Source of the DNA: Arsenophonus sp031446125
Lineage (GTDB): Bacteria > Pseudomonadota > Gammaproteobacteria > Enterobacterales > Enterobacteriaceae
DNA length: 64,000 bases
Reading direction: 5' to 3'
Assembly (NCBI GenBank): GCA_031446125.1
Contig: CP132909.1
Coordinates: 558,001-622,000 of the forward strand
Below, piece after piece: positions 10,201-19,827 of the stretch (its first letter is position 1; every line of letters starts with the position of its first letter). The notes under the pieces are model-generated. The model made no database searches and was not told the DNA's origin. It was given only the letters and a program-made list of their open reading frames with translations. The translations under genes were made by a program, and so were the position numbers.

Positions 10201-11109
10201 ATGAATACAGCAAATATTAATGATGTTAAATTTTTTTTTCTTAATTTACAAAATAAACTTTGTAAAAAATTTGAAGATATTGATGGCAAAGAAAAATTTA
10301 AAGAAAATCATTGGAAAATAAAACAAAAGAAAGAAGGACGCAGTCGTATTATAAAAAATGGATTAATTTTTGAACAAGCAACTATTAATTTTTCATACAT
10401 AAATGGTGAAAAATTACCGTCTTCTTCTACAGAAAAACGTTTATCTTTAATTGGATGCAAATATAAGGCGATGGGAGTTTCTTTAATTGCTCACCCAATC
10501 AATCCTTATATTCCAACAGCTCATTTAAATGTTCGATTTTTTATTACAAAAAACAAAAATACACCATTAACATGGTGGTTTGGTGGTGGATTCGATCTAA
10601 CGCCATACTATGGATTTGAAGAAGATATTATACACTGGCATAAAACTGCACAATCTTTATGTAAGCCTTATGGCAAAAAAATCTATGAAAATTATAAAAA
10701 TTGGTGTGATGAATATTTTTTCATTAAACATCGTAATGAACCACGTGGAGTAGGCGGATTATTTTTCGATGATTTAAATCAACCTGATTTTCAAACTTGT
10801 TTTAATTTTACTAAAGACGTAAGTAATGGATTTCTTGAAGCATATTTTCCAATTATAAACAAAAGAAAAAAAATAGAATGGAGTAACCGTGAACGTCAAT
10901 TTCAACTATATCGAAGAGGTCGTTACATAGAATTTAATTTAATGTATGATCGTGGAACAATATTTGGACTACAAAGCAATGGCAAAACAGAATCAATTTT
11001 GATGTCTTTACCACCATTGGCCCGTTGGGAATATAATTATTATCCCACATTAAATTCAGAAGAAGAAAAACTATATAAATTTTTTTTAATACAAAAAAAA
11101 TGGGTATAA
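10201..11109 (+). CDS. hemF: Oxygen-dependent coproporphyrinogen III oxidase
   Basis: HemF decarboxylates two propionates of coproporphyrinogen III to give protoporphyrinogen IX, using O2, in haem synthesis. It has 302 residues (E. coli 299). Signature blocks are all present: WWFGGGFDLTPYYGFEED, KHRNEPRGVGGLFFDDL, LYRRGRYIEFNLMYDRG and FGLQSNGKTESILMSLPP. The ATG aligns with the E. coli start; there is no clear ribosome site. Retaining the oxygen-dependent enzyme implies an oxygenated habitat. It converges on der, with a dyad in between. Confidence 0.96.
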   Translation: MNTANINDVKFFFLNLQNKLCKKFEDIDGKEKFKENHWKIKQKKEGRSRIIKNGLIFEQATINFSYINGEKLPSSSTEKRLSLIGCKYKAMGVSLIAHPINPYIPTAHLNVRFFITKNKNTPLTWWFGGGFDLTPYYGFEEDIIHWHKTAQSLCKPYGKKIYENYKNWCDEYFFIKHRNEPRGVGGLFFDDLNQPDFQTCFNFTKDVSNGFLEAYFPIINKRKKIEWSNRERQFQLYRRGRYIEFNLMYDRGTIFGLQSNGKTESILMSLPPLARWEYNYYPTLNSEEEKLYKFFLIQKKWV

Positions 11110-11205
11110 GGATTTAAAAATATACTTTCTAAAAACAATTAAGTTTTGATATTTATATTTTTAAAAGTAAACTTATCATTACTAAAGTAATTTTAAAATC
11201 CTTAT
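11106..11205. terminator. Two-way terminator-like dyad between hemF and der
   Basis: ATAAGGATTTAAAA (11106-11119, overlapping the hemF stop) can pair with TTTTAAAATCCTTAT (11191-11205) across a 71-base loop, with one bulge. Within the loop a smaller hairpin ATTACT-AA-AGTAAT (11178-11191) is followed by TTT on the plus strand. Its position between convergent genes suggests bidirectional termination. Confidence 0.4.
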
Positions 11206-11212
11206 TTTTATA

Positions 11213-12625
11213 TTAAAGATACGGGTTATAATTCTTTTTAAATTCAATACGAATAGGAGTACCTATCATATGTAACTTTTTACAAAAATAATTACTTAAA
11301 TAACGTTTATAAGAACTAGGGATATCATCTCCTAATTGATTTCCATGTATTAATATAACAGGTGGATTATAACCTACAGCATGTGCATATTTCATTTTCA
11401 TTCTACGTCCTCTTATTAATGGTGGTTGATGTTTTTTCTCTGCTATATTAATCATTCGGGTTAACAAAGAAGTACTGATTCGACGTGTTGCAGATAAGTA
11501 TGATTCATTAATAGATTGAAACATATGATCGATACCACTATTGTTTAAAGCGGAAATAAAATGAACTTTAACAAATTTAATAAAAGTTAATCGTAAATTA
11601 AGAATACTTTTGATAGACTTCCGCTCTCTACAAGATATAGCATCCCACTTATTCATTACAATCACCAAAGCACGACCAGTATGCACAATAATATCTAATA
11701 AAGATAAATCTTGATCAAAAACCCCTTCTTTTGCATCCATTACTAATAAAACAACATTAGCATATTCAATAGATTGTAATGTCTTTATAACTGAAAATTT
11801 TTCATATTTTTCAGTTATATTTTTCTTTTTTCGAACACCAGCAGTATCAATAAGTATATATTTATATTGTTTTCTTTCCATTGGAATATCAATACTATCA
11901 CGAGTTGTACCAGGCTTATCATAAACGACTACTCTATCTTTACATAAAATAGTATTAATTAATGTTGATTTTCCTACATTTGGTCGACCAACAATAGCTA
12001 ATTTAATTGGTAACAGAAATGGGTCAAAAGGATGTTCTTGAGTATTATTAATAACATTCTTTTTTTCTCGAGAGAGAAAATCAAAACTATTACTAAATTT
12101 TACAGGTAATTTTATTTCATCTATTATTTTTTTTTTGTAACATGAAGAAATAACTTTTTTTATTAATGAAAAAATACCAAAACCATACAATGCCGCAATC
12201 GGATAAACATTTTTTATACCTAGCACACAAAAATTACTGAATATATTATTAAAATTACAACCATCTGTTTTATTGACAAGAAGATAAATTTCTTTATCAG
12301 AACTACGCAAATTTTTCATAAATTTATAATCTAATGGTATAATTCCAGAATCAATATCTACTAGAAAAAAAATAATATCAGCTTCTTGAATTGCTAACAA
12401 AGATTGTGAAAATATATGTAATTGTACGTTCTCTTCTGATCCATTAATACCACCAGTATCAATAATAATGAATTCCTGTCCTAATAAAGAAGCTCTACCA
12501 TATTTTCTATCACGTGTTAAACCAGGTACATCAGCAACTAATGCATCTCTACTTTTTGTTAATCTGTTAAATAAAGTAGACTTCCCTACATTAGAACGAC
12601 CTACTAATGCAATTATTGGTATCAT
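11213..12625 (-). CDS. der: Der (EngA), double-GTPase for 50S ribosome assembly
   Basis: Der has two tandem GTPase domains and a KH-like domain and is needed for maturation of the large ribosomal subunit. It has 470 residues from the chosen start (E. coli 490). The first P-loop is GRSNVGKST and the second is GRPNVGKST. Each has its DTGG or DTAG switch motif, and NKTD and NKWD are the G4 motifs. I chose the ATG at 12625 (MIPIIALVG), which aligns with E. coli MVPVVALVG and has GAGGT upstream. An in-frame TTG at 12643 would add six residues. The linker and tail are a little short. It is last in the block after bamB. Confidence 0.95.
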   Translation of the reverse strand: MIPIIALVGRSNVGKSTLFNRLTKSRDALVADVPGLTRDRKYGRASLLGQEFIIIDTGGINGSEENVQLHIFSQSLLAIQEADIIFFLVDIDSGIIPLDYKFMKNLRSSDKEIYLLVNKTDGCNFNNIFSNFCVLGIKNVYPIAALYGFGIFSLIKKVISSCYKKKIIDEIKLPVKFSNSFDFLSREKKNVINNTQEHPFDPFLLPIKLAIVGRPNVGKSTLINTILCKDRVVVYDKPGTTRDSIDIPMERKQYKYILIDTAGVRKKKNITEKYEKFSVIKTLQSIEYANVVLLVMDAKEGVFDQDLSLLDIIVHTGRALVIVMNKWDAISCRERKSIKSILNLRLTFIKFVKVHFISALNNSGIDHMFQSINESYLSATRRISTSLLTRMINIAEKKHQPPLIRGRRMKMKYAHAVGYNPPVILIHGNQLGDDIPSSYKRYLSNYFCKKLHMIGTPIRIEFKKNYNPYL

Positions 12626-12745
12626 ATTAAGAAATAACCTCAAAAAAAAATAAGTATTTTTATTTAAATTTAAAATATAAACAAATTAAATTAAAAAAAA
12701 TCTAATGTAATTTTTAAATTACATATATAATATAAAAACATTAAA

Positions 12746-13930
12746 CTATGAAGATTGAAGTAAATAAAGAGTTCCATCCTTCGCTTGAATTAACAACTTA
12801 TTATTAACAACTATTGGCCGAATTAATAAACCAGAAGCATTTAATTTATTTTGTGCAATCAATTGACCATCATTAATGTTTAACCAATAAAGATATCCTT
12901 CTTCATCACCCATAACCAAAAAATTATTATAAATACTTGGTGCAGTTAAATTACGATATAATAAAGAATTTTGTATCCACAAAATAACACCATCACTTTT
13001 GCGAACTGCAAATACAGCATCATTTTGATCTACTAAATAAATAGTTTTGTTATCAACAGTAATATCATGAATTGACCCTAAATTAATACTCCATATAATT
13101 TGACTGGAATGCAGATTAATTGCAACTAAATTTCCATTATATGCAATAGCAAAAATAAAACCTAAATTAACATCAATAACTGGTGTCATATTAATATCGT
13201 GCAAAGGAGCAATTTTATGTGCACCATCAATATTATTAATATACTTCTGCCAAAGAATTTCCCCTTGAGACAATGTTATTGCAGTAATTCGACCATTATT
13301 ACTACCAACAATTGCAACACCATAAAATATGCTAGGAGCAGATTTTCCTCTGATAGATAATGTTGAATAATTATCTAAATGAATACTCCATTTAATTTTT
13401 CCATTTTGGACATCTAAAGCCTGTAATACTCCATTACTAGTATGAGTTAAAACTAAACCATTACTAACTACAGGTTGCGAAATTGCTTCTCCAGAAACAT
13501 CAGTAATCCATACAACTTTTCCATTAAACTTATTTAATGCAATTAATTGACCAGTTTCTACTCCTATATAAATTTGATCTCCTGCAACAGTTAATCCAGA
13601 AGAAAGTAATATAGTTTTATCGCTTGTAAAAAATTTAATTTTATCTGACAAATCAATTGACCATAACATATTACCTGAATTAAAATTTATTGCTTTTACA
13701 ATACCTCTACAATCTGCTCCATAAACAATAAAATTGTCATAAACAGGAAAAATTTTTGAATAATACTTGCCAGTACCATGTCCTACGATATGTTTCCAGA
13801 TAACAATGGGATTTACTTTATTATTAAATGTAGAAATGGAAGAAACGAGTACCGTTTTTTTTTTACTTGCACATCCAATTAATAAACTGATTACTGATGT
13901 GATAATAAAAAATATTTTGACTACTTGCAT
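12746..13930 (-). CDS. bamB: BamB, lipoprotein of the BAM outer-membrane assembly complex
   Basis: BamB is an eight-bladed beta-propeller lipoprotein that helps BamA insert beta-barrel proteins in the outer membrane. It has 394 residues (E. coli 392). A signal peptide ends in a lipobox with Cys20 (SLLIGC), the residue to be lipidated. Repeated propeller blades (KFNGKVVW, NGKIKWSIHL, SQGEILWQKY, SDGVILWIQN) run through the protein. AGAGG 8 bases upstream supports the ATG. It lies 16 bp after yfgM, as in E. coli. Its presence implies that an outer membrane with porins is still built. Confidence 0.95.
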   Translation of the reverse strand: MQVVKIFFIITSVISLLIGCASKKKTVLVSSISTFNNKVNPIVIWKHIVGHGTGKYYSKIFPVYDNFIVYGADCRGIVKAINFNSGNMLWSIDLSDKIKFFTSDKTILLSSGLTVAGDQIYIGVETGQLIALNKFNGKVVWITDVSGEAISQPVVSNGLVLTHTSNGVLQALDVQNGKIKWSIHLDNYSTLSIRGKSAPSIFYGVAIVGSNNGRITAITLSQGEILWQKYINNIDGAHKIAPLHDINMTPVIDVNLGFIFAIAYNGNLVAINLHSSQIIWSINLGSIHDITVDNKTIYLVDQNDAVFAVRKSDGVILWIQNSLLYRNLTAPSIYNNFLVMGDEEGYLYWLNINDGQLIAQNKLNASGLLIRPIVVNNKLLIQAKDGTLYLLQSS

Positions 13931-13946
13931 TTCGACATTCCTCTTT

Positions 13947-14564
13947 CTATAACAAACTATTAATTTTCATTTTTAATATAGTTTTCATATTTTCAGATCC
14001 ATCTGATTCCAAACCTTTTAAATAAGCTGCACGAGCAGCAGGAACATTATTTTTTTTAAGAAAAATATCACCTCTTATATTTTCTACAATAATATTCCAA
14101 CTTTTCTCGTCTACTTCCATCAAATAAAGCAGTGCTTCTTCGGTATGGTTTAAGGCTAATTGTATACGAGCTAATTTAATATTAATTAAATTTTGTAGAT
14201 TTTTTTTATTGGTCAATGTTAATGCTTTTAATAATGCTTTTTCTGCATTTAAAATATCATTTTTTTCTACTAAAATTTTTGCTTCTTCTATTTTACTTAA
14301 AACAGAATAAATATTTTTTTCTGCATTAAAAAAATTCTTATTGTTAAAAAAATTTTGTTTAAACTTAAGATACAATTGACAAGCTTGTTTTCCAAAAAAA
14401 TAAGATTGCGTCTTCAAAAGAGATGCAGACAATAATGCCCAATTATAGTAACTAAAAATTAATAGATTTAATCCAATAACAAATCCTATAATTAACATCT
14501 TTTTTTTATTAATAAAATAATATTTAATCATCTTGATTTTTTCATAAATCATATAAAATTTCAT
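13947..14564 (-). CDS. yfgM: YfgM, ancillary SecYEG translocon subunit
   Basis: YfgM is an inner-membrane protein with a periplasmic TPR domain that links the Sec translocon to periplasmic chaperones such as PpiD. About 205 residues (E. coli 206). There is one membrane segment at about residues 23-42 (MLIIGFVIGLNLLIF...). It is followed by TPR-like helices including EKALLKALT, LARIQLALNHTEEAL and ENIRGDIFLKKNNVPAARAAY, which align well with E. coli. The start is uncertain: ATG 14564 (chosen), TTG 14567 or ATG 14552 (MIYEKIK), none with a strong ribosome site. It begins a few bases after the hisS stop, so the two are probably translationally coupled. Confidence 0.88.
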   Translation of the reverse strand: MKFYMIYEKIKMIKYYFINKKKMLIIGFVIGLNLLIFSYYNWALLSASLLKTQSYFFGKQACQLYLKFKQNFFNNKNFFNAEKNIYSVLSKIEEAKILVEKNDILNAEKALLKALTLTNKKNLQNLINIKLARIQLALNHTEEALLYLMEVDEKSWNIIVENIRGDIFLKKNNVPAARAAYLKGLESDGSENMKTILKMKINSLL

Positions 14565-14573
14565 CAAATCTTT

Positions 14574-15851
14574 TTAACCTAAAATTTCTGTTAAACGTAC
14601 AACTAAACATTTCTGCAAAATTTTTTCTTGTTTACCTGTATATAAATTTTTTATTGTAATTGTTTTAGATTGATATTCATCATCACCTAAAATAAGTGCA
14701 ATTTTTGCTTTATATTTATTAGCTTTTTCTAATTGTTTTTTTAAAGTTCCACCACCATGGTGAGTAATTAATCTCAAGGATGGCATCTGATCTCTTATTT
14801 TTTCTGCTAATGTTAATATTGAATGTTGACTATTTTTTCCATAAGATATCAAATAAATATCAAGAAAAGAGCACTTATCTATAAAATCTGGATTTGATTC
14901 TTTAAATAACAATACTGTACGTTCCATACCTATCGCAAATCCTATAGCTTTTGTTGTTCGTCCACCAAGTTGTTTTACTAACTCATCATAACGACCACCA
15001 GCACAAATAGTGCCTTTCGCACCTAAAACATTAGTAACCCATTCAAATACAGTATAATTATAATAATCTAATCCCCGCACTAAACGCGGATTAATTTGAT
15101 ATTTAATGCCTGCTATATCAAGCAATTTACATAATTTTAAAAAATGTTTTTTAGAAAAATCATCAAGATAATCAAAAAGAAGAGGGGCATCATTTAATAA
15201 ATCTTGAATTTGAGGTTTTTTTGAGTCGAATATGCGCAATGGATTGGTAAACATGCGACTTCGACAATGTTCATCTAATTTATCTTCATTTTTTTTTAAG
15301 AAAGTTAATAACACTTCAGAATATTGCAACCGTGATTTTAATGAACCAAGTGAATTTATTTCCAAAGAAAGATATTTGCTAATTCCTAATTTAGACCAGA
15401 ACCTTCTTGTCATTATTATCATTTCAGCATCAATATCTGGTCCAGCTAAACCGAACACTTCCGCACCAAACTGATGAAATTGACGGTAACGTCCTTTTTG
15501 TGGACGCTCATAACGAAACATTGGTCCTAAATACCAAAGACGTTTAGGTTGATCATACAAAAAACCATGCTCGATACCAGACCGTATACAACCAGCAGTA
15601 TTTTCTGGACGTAAAGTTATTAAATTACCATCTCGGTCATGAAAGGTATACATTTCTTTTTCAACCACATCAGTAAATGCACCAATCGCTCTAGAAAATA
15701 AAATATTCTTCTCTACAACTGGCGTACGTATTTCAGAAAAACCATAACTAACAAGAATTGTCTTTAATACGTTTTCAATTTTTTGCCAAAATTTAATATT
15801 AATAGGAAGACAATCATGCATACCACGGATAGATTGAATTTTATTTATCAA
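14574..15851 (-). CDS. hisS: Histidyl-tRNA synthetase
   Basis: HisS is the class II enzyme that charges tRNA-His. It has 425 residues (E. coli 424). Motif 2 is MFRYERPQKGRYRQFHQ, the histidine-specific loop is GLDYYNYTVFEW, and the C-terminal anticodon-binding domain is complete. There is no suitable ATG; the TTG at 15851 gives MINKIQSIRGM, matching E. coli MAKNIQAIRGM, with GAGA upstream. One oddity: the normally conserved RPEGT motif reads RPENT (Asn84), between Glu83 and Thr85, which bind histidine in E. coli. It lies between ispG and yfgM, as in E. coli. Confidence 0.96.
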   Translation of the reverse strand: MINKIQSIRGMHDCLPINIKFWQKIENVLKTILVSYGFSEIRTPVVEKNILFSRAIGAFTDVVEKEMYTFHDRDGNLITLRPENTAGCIRSGIEHGFLYDQPKRLWYLGPMFRYERPQKGRYRQFHQFGAEVFGLAGPDIDAEMIIMTRRFWSKLGISKYLSLEINSLGSLKSRLQYSEVLLTFLKKNEDKLDEHCRSRMFTNPLRIFDSKKPQIQDLLNDAPLLFDYLDDFSKKHFLKLCKLLDIAGIKYQINPRLVRGLDYYNYTVFEWVTNVLGAKGTICAGGRYDELVKQLGGRTTKAIGFAIGMERTVLLFKESNPDFIDKCSFLDIYLISYGKNSQHSILTLAEKIRDQMPSLRLITHHGGGTLKKQLEKANKYKAKIALILGDDEYQSKTITIKNLYTGKQEKILQKCLVVRLTEILG

Positions 15852-15946
15852 ATTATTTATTTCTCTATATAATGAAAATTAATAATTTTAATCCAAAAAA
15901 GCAAAAAATAAAGTCTTAAAAAACTATTTTTTTATTAAAAACAGTT

Positions 15947-17059
15947 TTATTTCTGTTTTATATTAATTTTATTTTTTTTATTTAATATTAATGCTTTTTC
16001 TCTAATTTTAGATTCTAATAAATCTATTATATTATCATTATCTAAACGCTCTTTTTGACGTATACCGTTTTCATAAAAAGCACTTTTTACTTTTGCTCCT
16101 GTAACACCAAAATTGGCTAATTCTGCTTCACCAGGTCCATTAACAACACAACCAATTATTGAAATATCCATTGGGGTAATAATATCTTCTAACCTTTTTT
16201 CTAAAGCATTTACTGTACCAATCACATCAAATTCCTGGCGTGCACAAGTTGGACAAGCAATAAAATTAATACCTTTTGGACGAATACGCAGTGAGTTTAA
16301 AATATCAAAACCAACTTTTACTTCTTCAATGGGGTTAGCAGCTAATGAAATACGTAATGTATCACCAATACCTTCAGATAATAAAATACCCAATCCAATA
16401 GAAGATTTTACTGAACCTGCTCGTTTTCCACCTGCTTCAGTAATACCTATATGTAATGGCTGATCAATTTTCTTAGCTAATAAACGATAAGCATTTACAG
16501 CTAAAAATACATCTGAAGCTTTAACACTTACTTTAAACTGATCAAAATTTAATTTATCTAGTATATCAACATGACGCATGGCTGATTCTACTAATGCTTC
16601 TGGAGTAAGTACAGAATATTTCTTTTTCAGATCTTGTATTAATGACCCGCTATTAACACCTATTCTAATAGGAATATTCTTATCACGAGCACAAGCAATT
16701 ACTTGATGAATCCGTTTTTTATTTCCTATATTACCAGGATTAATTCGTAAACAATCTATACCATATTCAGCAACTTTTAATGCAATGCGATAATCAAAAT
16801 GAATATCAGCAACAATAGGAACTTTTACTTCTTTTTTAATCAATTTAAACGCTTCAGCTGCATCCATGTTCGGTATAGATACACGAACAATATCTACACC
16901 GACTTTTTCTAATTCTTTGATTTGTTTAATGGTTGCAACAACATTTGTTGTATTTGTATTAGTCATAGATTGTATTGTAATTGGTGCACCATCACCAATA
17001 GCAACATTGCCTACGTAAATACGTTTTGATCGACGTCGTTTAATTAAAAATTTATACAT
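15947..17059 (-). CDS. ispG: IspG (GcpE), HMBPP synthase of the MEP pathway
   Basis: IspG converts ME-cPP to HMBPP, the next-to-last step of isoprenoid precursor synthesis, feeding undecaprenol and ubiquinone. It has 370 residues (E. coli 372). An N-terminal TIM barrel is followed by the iron-sulfur domain with Cys269, Cys272 (ACPTCAR) and Cys304 (IIGCVVNGPGE), plus the cluster-binding Glu311. AGGTGA and AAGAG lie just before the ATG. It is 95 bp from hisS, probably in the same transcript. Confidence 0.96.
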   Translation of the reverse strand: MYKFLIKRRRSKRIYVGNVAIGDGAPITIQSMTNTNTTNVVATIKQIKELEKVGVDIVRVSIPNMDAAEAFKLIKKEVKVPIVADIHFDYRIALKVAEYGIDCLRINPGNIGNKKRIHQVIACARDKNIPIRIGVNSGSLIQDLKKKYSVLTPEALVESAMRHVDILDKLNFDQFKVSVKASDVFLAVNAYRLLAKKIDQPLHIGITEAGGKRAGSVKSSIGLGILLSEGIGDTLRISLAANPIEEVKVGFDILNSLRIRPKGINFIACPTCARQEFDVIGTVNALEKRLEDIITPMDISIIGCVVNGPGEAELANFGVTGAKVKSAFYENGIRQKERLDNDNIIDLLESKIREKALILNKKNKINIKQK

Positions 17060-17649
17060 CTCTTAATCACCTGCAAAAGATAGATATTAATAATCACATA
17101 AATCATAAAAATCAAAAATATTTATTAATGATTATTATCATTTATTATATTTAAATATTAATATATCTTTGTTTTATTAGAAATTATTGGAATTCTGGCA
17201 AGAGAAAATCTCTACTTACTAAACGATCAGTCATATTTACTTATAAAAAATAAAACATATTAATATAATTGCCTTTTAACTAATATAATTTATCATTATC
17301 AATTATAGCAAAATTGAATTGCTAAAAAGGTGACTATTTAATACAAGTTTTTTAAAAAACTATAATTTTTCTTTTTTTTAAAAAAATATTTCTAAAATTT
17401 TAATTTAAAATAAAATATTTATTAATCATGATCGTGTAGAAAAAAAATAATAATATTATTCGTTTTTTTAACAATTGTTTTTAAAAAATATATTTTACTA
17501 CTAAAATAATTTTTTAATACTACTGAGATAAAAAAACTAATAACTACATTATTTTTAAAAATTATATCAAAAATATTTTTCATTTATTGTAAATAAATAT
17601 TATTAACTATTTTTTTTAGGTTGTACATATTTCTATTTTTATATATTGT
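17060..17649. other. Spacer rodZ/ispG, probably the eroded end of rodZ
   Basis: 590 bp, mostly A/T. It contains one GC-richer island at 17184-17234 described separately. The first part is the expected location of the missing periplasmic domain of RodZ. Confidence 0.5.
17184..17234 (-). pseudogene. Possible relic of the rodZ 3' end (or a 16-residue ORF)
   Basis: On the minus strand ATG to TAA reads MTDRLVSRDFLLPEFQ. The island has about 33% GC in a nearly GC-free spacer. It could be the decayed C-terminus of RodZ: E. coli RodZ ends TNQVARLTLNAEQSPAQ, and T-D..V-S-R..L..E resembles it loosely. From the rodZ ATG (18198) to this stop is 1015 bases, against 1014 for the full E. coli gene. It also holds a small AGAGA/TCTCT dyad. 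The resemblance is weak, so this is an inference. Confidence 0.3.
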
Positions 17650-18198
17650 CTATCTATAAAATAGAAAATTACTATTATACTTTTGCGTACTTAACAGTTT
17701 ATTCTTCATATAAGAAGAAGTCTGATTTTCAATATCAGAAATCCCAACCTGATTTTTTTTAGCCATTACTTTAATTTCTTGTTTTTCAACTTTATAATCT
17801 TGCCACCACCAAATACTTATCATTGTAATAATCATAGCCATAATTAACCAAGTAAACTTCATTAACCAACCTTCCCTTTTTTTTTGTATTTTCCCTAAAG
17901 AATAAGTATGTACATTTGACATTGTGATGGAATTTTTTGGTGTACTGACTTCTAATAAATCCAGTATTTCTTCTTCTGGAATTTTAAGTAATTTCGCATA
18001 AGAACGAATATAACCCCTAAGAAAAGTAGGATCAATATCATTAGAATTATTATCTTTTTCTATTTCACGTACTATACATACTTTTAAACATAGTTTTTCA
18101 GCAACATTTTCCAATGAAAAACCGAGCGCTTCTCGTTCTTTTAATAAACGCTGCCCTACAGTAATTTCTGTTTTTTTTATTTTAGATGTAATATTCAT
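17650..18198 (-). CDS. rodZ: RodZ, truncated: cytoplasmic HTH domain plus membrane anchor
   Basis: RodZ links MreB filaments to the cell-wall machinery and keeps cells rod-shaped. Only 182 residues are present, against 337 in E. coli. Retained are the Cro/CI-type helix-turn-helix domain (about residues 12-82, GQRLLKEREALGFSLENVAEKL ... EKDNNSNDIDPTFLRGYIRSYAKLL), a basic juxtamembrane stretch, and one membrane helix at 112-132. The periplasmic tail is about 50 residues of low complexity and the beta-domain is gone. In E. coli the cytoplasmic and membrane parts carry most of the MreB-related function, so the short form may still work. Alternatively it is an early pseudogene. Confidence 0.85.
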   Translation of the reverse strand: MNITSKIKKTEITVGQRLLKEREALGFSLENVAEKLCLKVCIVREIEKDNNSNDIDPTFLRGYIRSYAKLLKIPEEEILDLLEVSTPKNSITMSNVHTYSLGKIQKKREGWLMKFTWLIMAMIITMISIWWWQDYKVEKQEIKVMAKKNQVGISDIENQTSSYMKNKLLSTQKYNSNFLFYR

Positions 18199-18558
18199 AT
18201 TTGTAAAAATGGATTTTATAGATTTCTAAAAATAGTTATTTATTTAAATAAACTTTATTATATTACAATTACTAAAAAGTTGCATAATAGTATTTTATGT
18301 TATTTTTAGTTAAATTATTAAAATATTAATTAAACATTGCATAAAATTTTTTTATAGAATTTTATCAAAATTAAACATAGAATATAATTCTAAAAAAAAG
18401 AAATATTTTTTATTTTAAAAAATATTTTAAATTATTTAATTATTCAGAAAATAATTTATATTTTATTTCAAAAAAAACCGTAGTCAATCTTTTTAAATTT
18501 ACCGATTGCCATTTTAATCACTAAAAATTAAAATTTAATTATAAACTAAAATAAAAAA
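18199..18558. other. Spacer rlmN/rodZ
   Basis: 360 bp of A/T-rich spacer, close to the E. coli spacing between these two genes. I see no ORF, clear promoter or RNA. Confidence 0.5.
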
Positions 18559-19704
18559 TTAGTTTTTTTTGATTAAAATAGGATGAATAAGATTTTTTTC
18601 TAATGTGCGTTTTGTTCGATCAATAACATCTCCAGACAACTGACCACATGCCGCATCAATATCATCACCACGAGTTTTACGAATTATAGTAGTGAAACCA
18701 TTTCTTATTAATATTTTTGCAAAATTTTCAATACAGTTATCAGAAGTCGGAGTATATAACACTCCTGGAAATACATTCAATGGGATCAAATTAATTTTAC
18801 TAGGAATGTTTTTAAGACATTTAACTAATTGATATGCATGTTTAATAGTATCATTTATATCTTTTAACATTACATATTCAATAGTAACACGTTTTTGATT
18901 AGCATTTGATTTTTCTAAATAACGTTTAACACTAGCAAGAAGAGAAGCAATGTTGTATTTTTTATTAATTGGTACAATTTTATTACGCAATATATCATTA
19001 GGTGCATGTAAAGAAATTGCTAAAGCAATATCAATCATATCACCTAATTTATCGAGTGCAGGCACAACACCAGAAGTTGATAAAGTCACCCTTCGTTTTG
19101 ATAATCCAAAACCAAAATCATCCATCATAATTTTTATAGCTGGTATAACATTATTTATATTCAATAAAGGTTCACCCATTCCCATCATTACAACATTAGT
19201 AATTTTATTCTGCTTATTAGAAAAATCAATAATTTGATTTGCTCTCCATAATTGTCCTATAATCTCTGAAACAGATAAATTACGATTAAAACCCTGTTGT
19301 GCTGTTGCACAAAATTTACATGCAAGCGCACAACCAATCTGAGAAGAAACACAAAGAGTTGCACGATTTTTTTCAGGAATATAAACTGTTTCTACTTTTT
19401 GTTTACCTACACCAATCCCCCATTTTATTGTACCATCAAGAGAACGCTGTTCTTCAACAATTTTAGGTATACGAATTTCGGAAACTGATTGCAATTTAAT
19501 TCGTAATTTTTTATTGATATTGGTCATTAAATTAAAATCATCACAATAATCATGATAAATCCATTTCATAATTTGATCAGCTCTAAACGCTTTTTCTCCT
19601 AAATCTATAAAAAACTTTTGCATTTTTTTGCGATCCATGTCCATCAAATTAATTTTTCTAGGACCAAAAAAAGAGATGGCATTTGTGAATTCTTTAGATT
19701 TCAT
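18559..19704 (-). CDS. rlmN: RlmN, dual rRNA/tRNA adenine C2-methyltransferase
   Basis: RlmN is a radical-SAM enzyme that methylates A2503 of 23S rRNA and A37 of some tRNAs. It has 381 residues (E. coli 384). The CX3CX2C cluster motif is Cys125, Cys129, Cys132 (GCALACKFC). The mechanistic cysteines are Cys118 (ATLCVS) and Cys353 (AACGQLSGD). GGEPL-type and SLHAPND SAM-binding motifs are present. It is upstream of rodZ, with ndk just before it, as in E. coli. Confidence 0.96.
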   Translation of the reverse strand: MKSKEFTNAISFFGPRKINLMDMDRKKMQKFFIDLGEKAFRADQIMKWIYHDYCDDFNLMTNINKKLRIKLQSVSEIRIPKIVEEQRSLDGTIKWGIGVGKQKVETVYIPEKNRATLCVSSQIGCALACKFCATAQQGFNRNLSVSEIIGQLWRANQIIDFSNKQNKITNVVMMGMGEPLLNINNVIPAIKIMMDDFGFGLSKRRVTLSTSGVVPALDKLGDMIDIALAISLHAPNDILRNKIVPINKKYNIASLLASVKRYLEKSNANQKRVTIEYVMLKDINDTIKHAYQLVKCLKNIPSKINLIPLNVFPGVLYTPTSDNCIENFAKILIRNGFTTIIRKTRGDDIDAACGQLSGDVIDRTKRTLEKNLIHPILIKKN

Positions 19705-19827
19705 AATTTTTATGTTCTAATGTATAAAATATTTATTATGATTTAATAAAAAGCTATCATAGAATATATAAGCCATCTAATATTAATCCAATATTTAGTT
19801 CTTCTAATACATGGCTGTATTTTTATA

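Noticed and set aside
16113..16463. 116-codon ORF antisense to ispG
   Set aside because: Shadow of ispG; no ribosome site or similarity.
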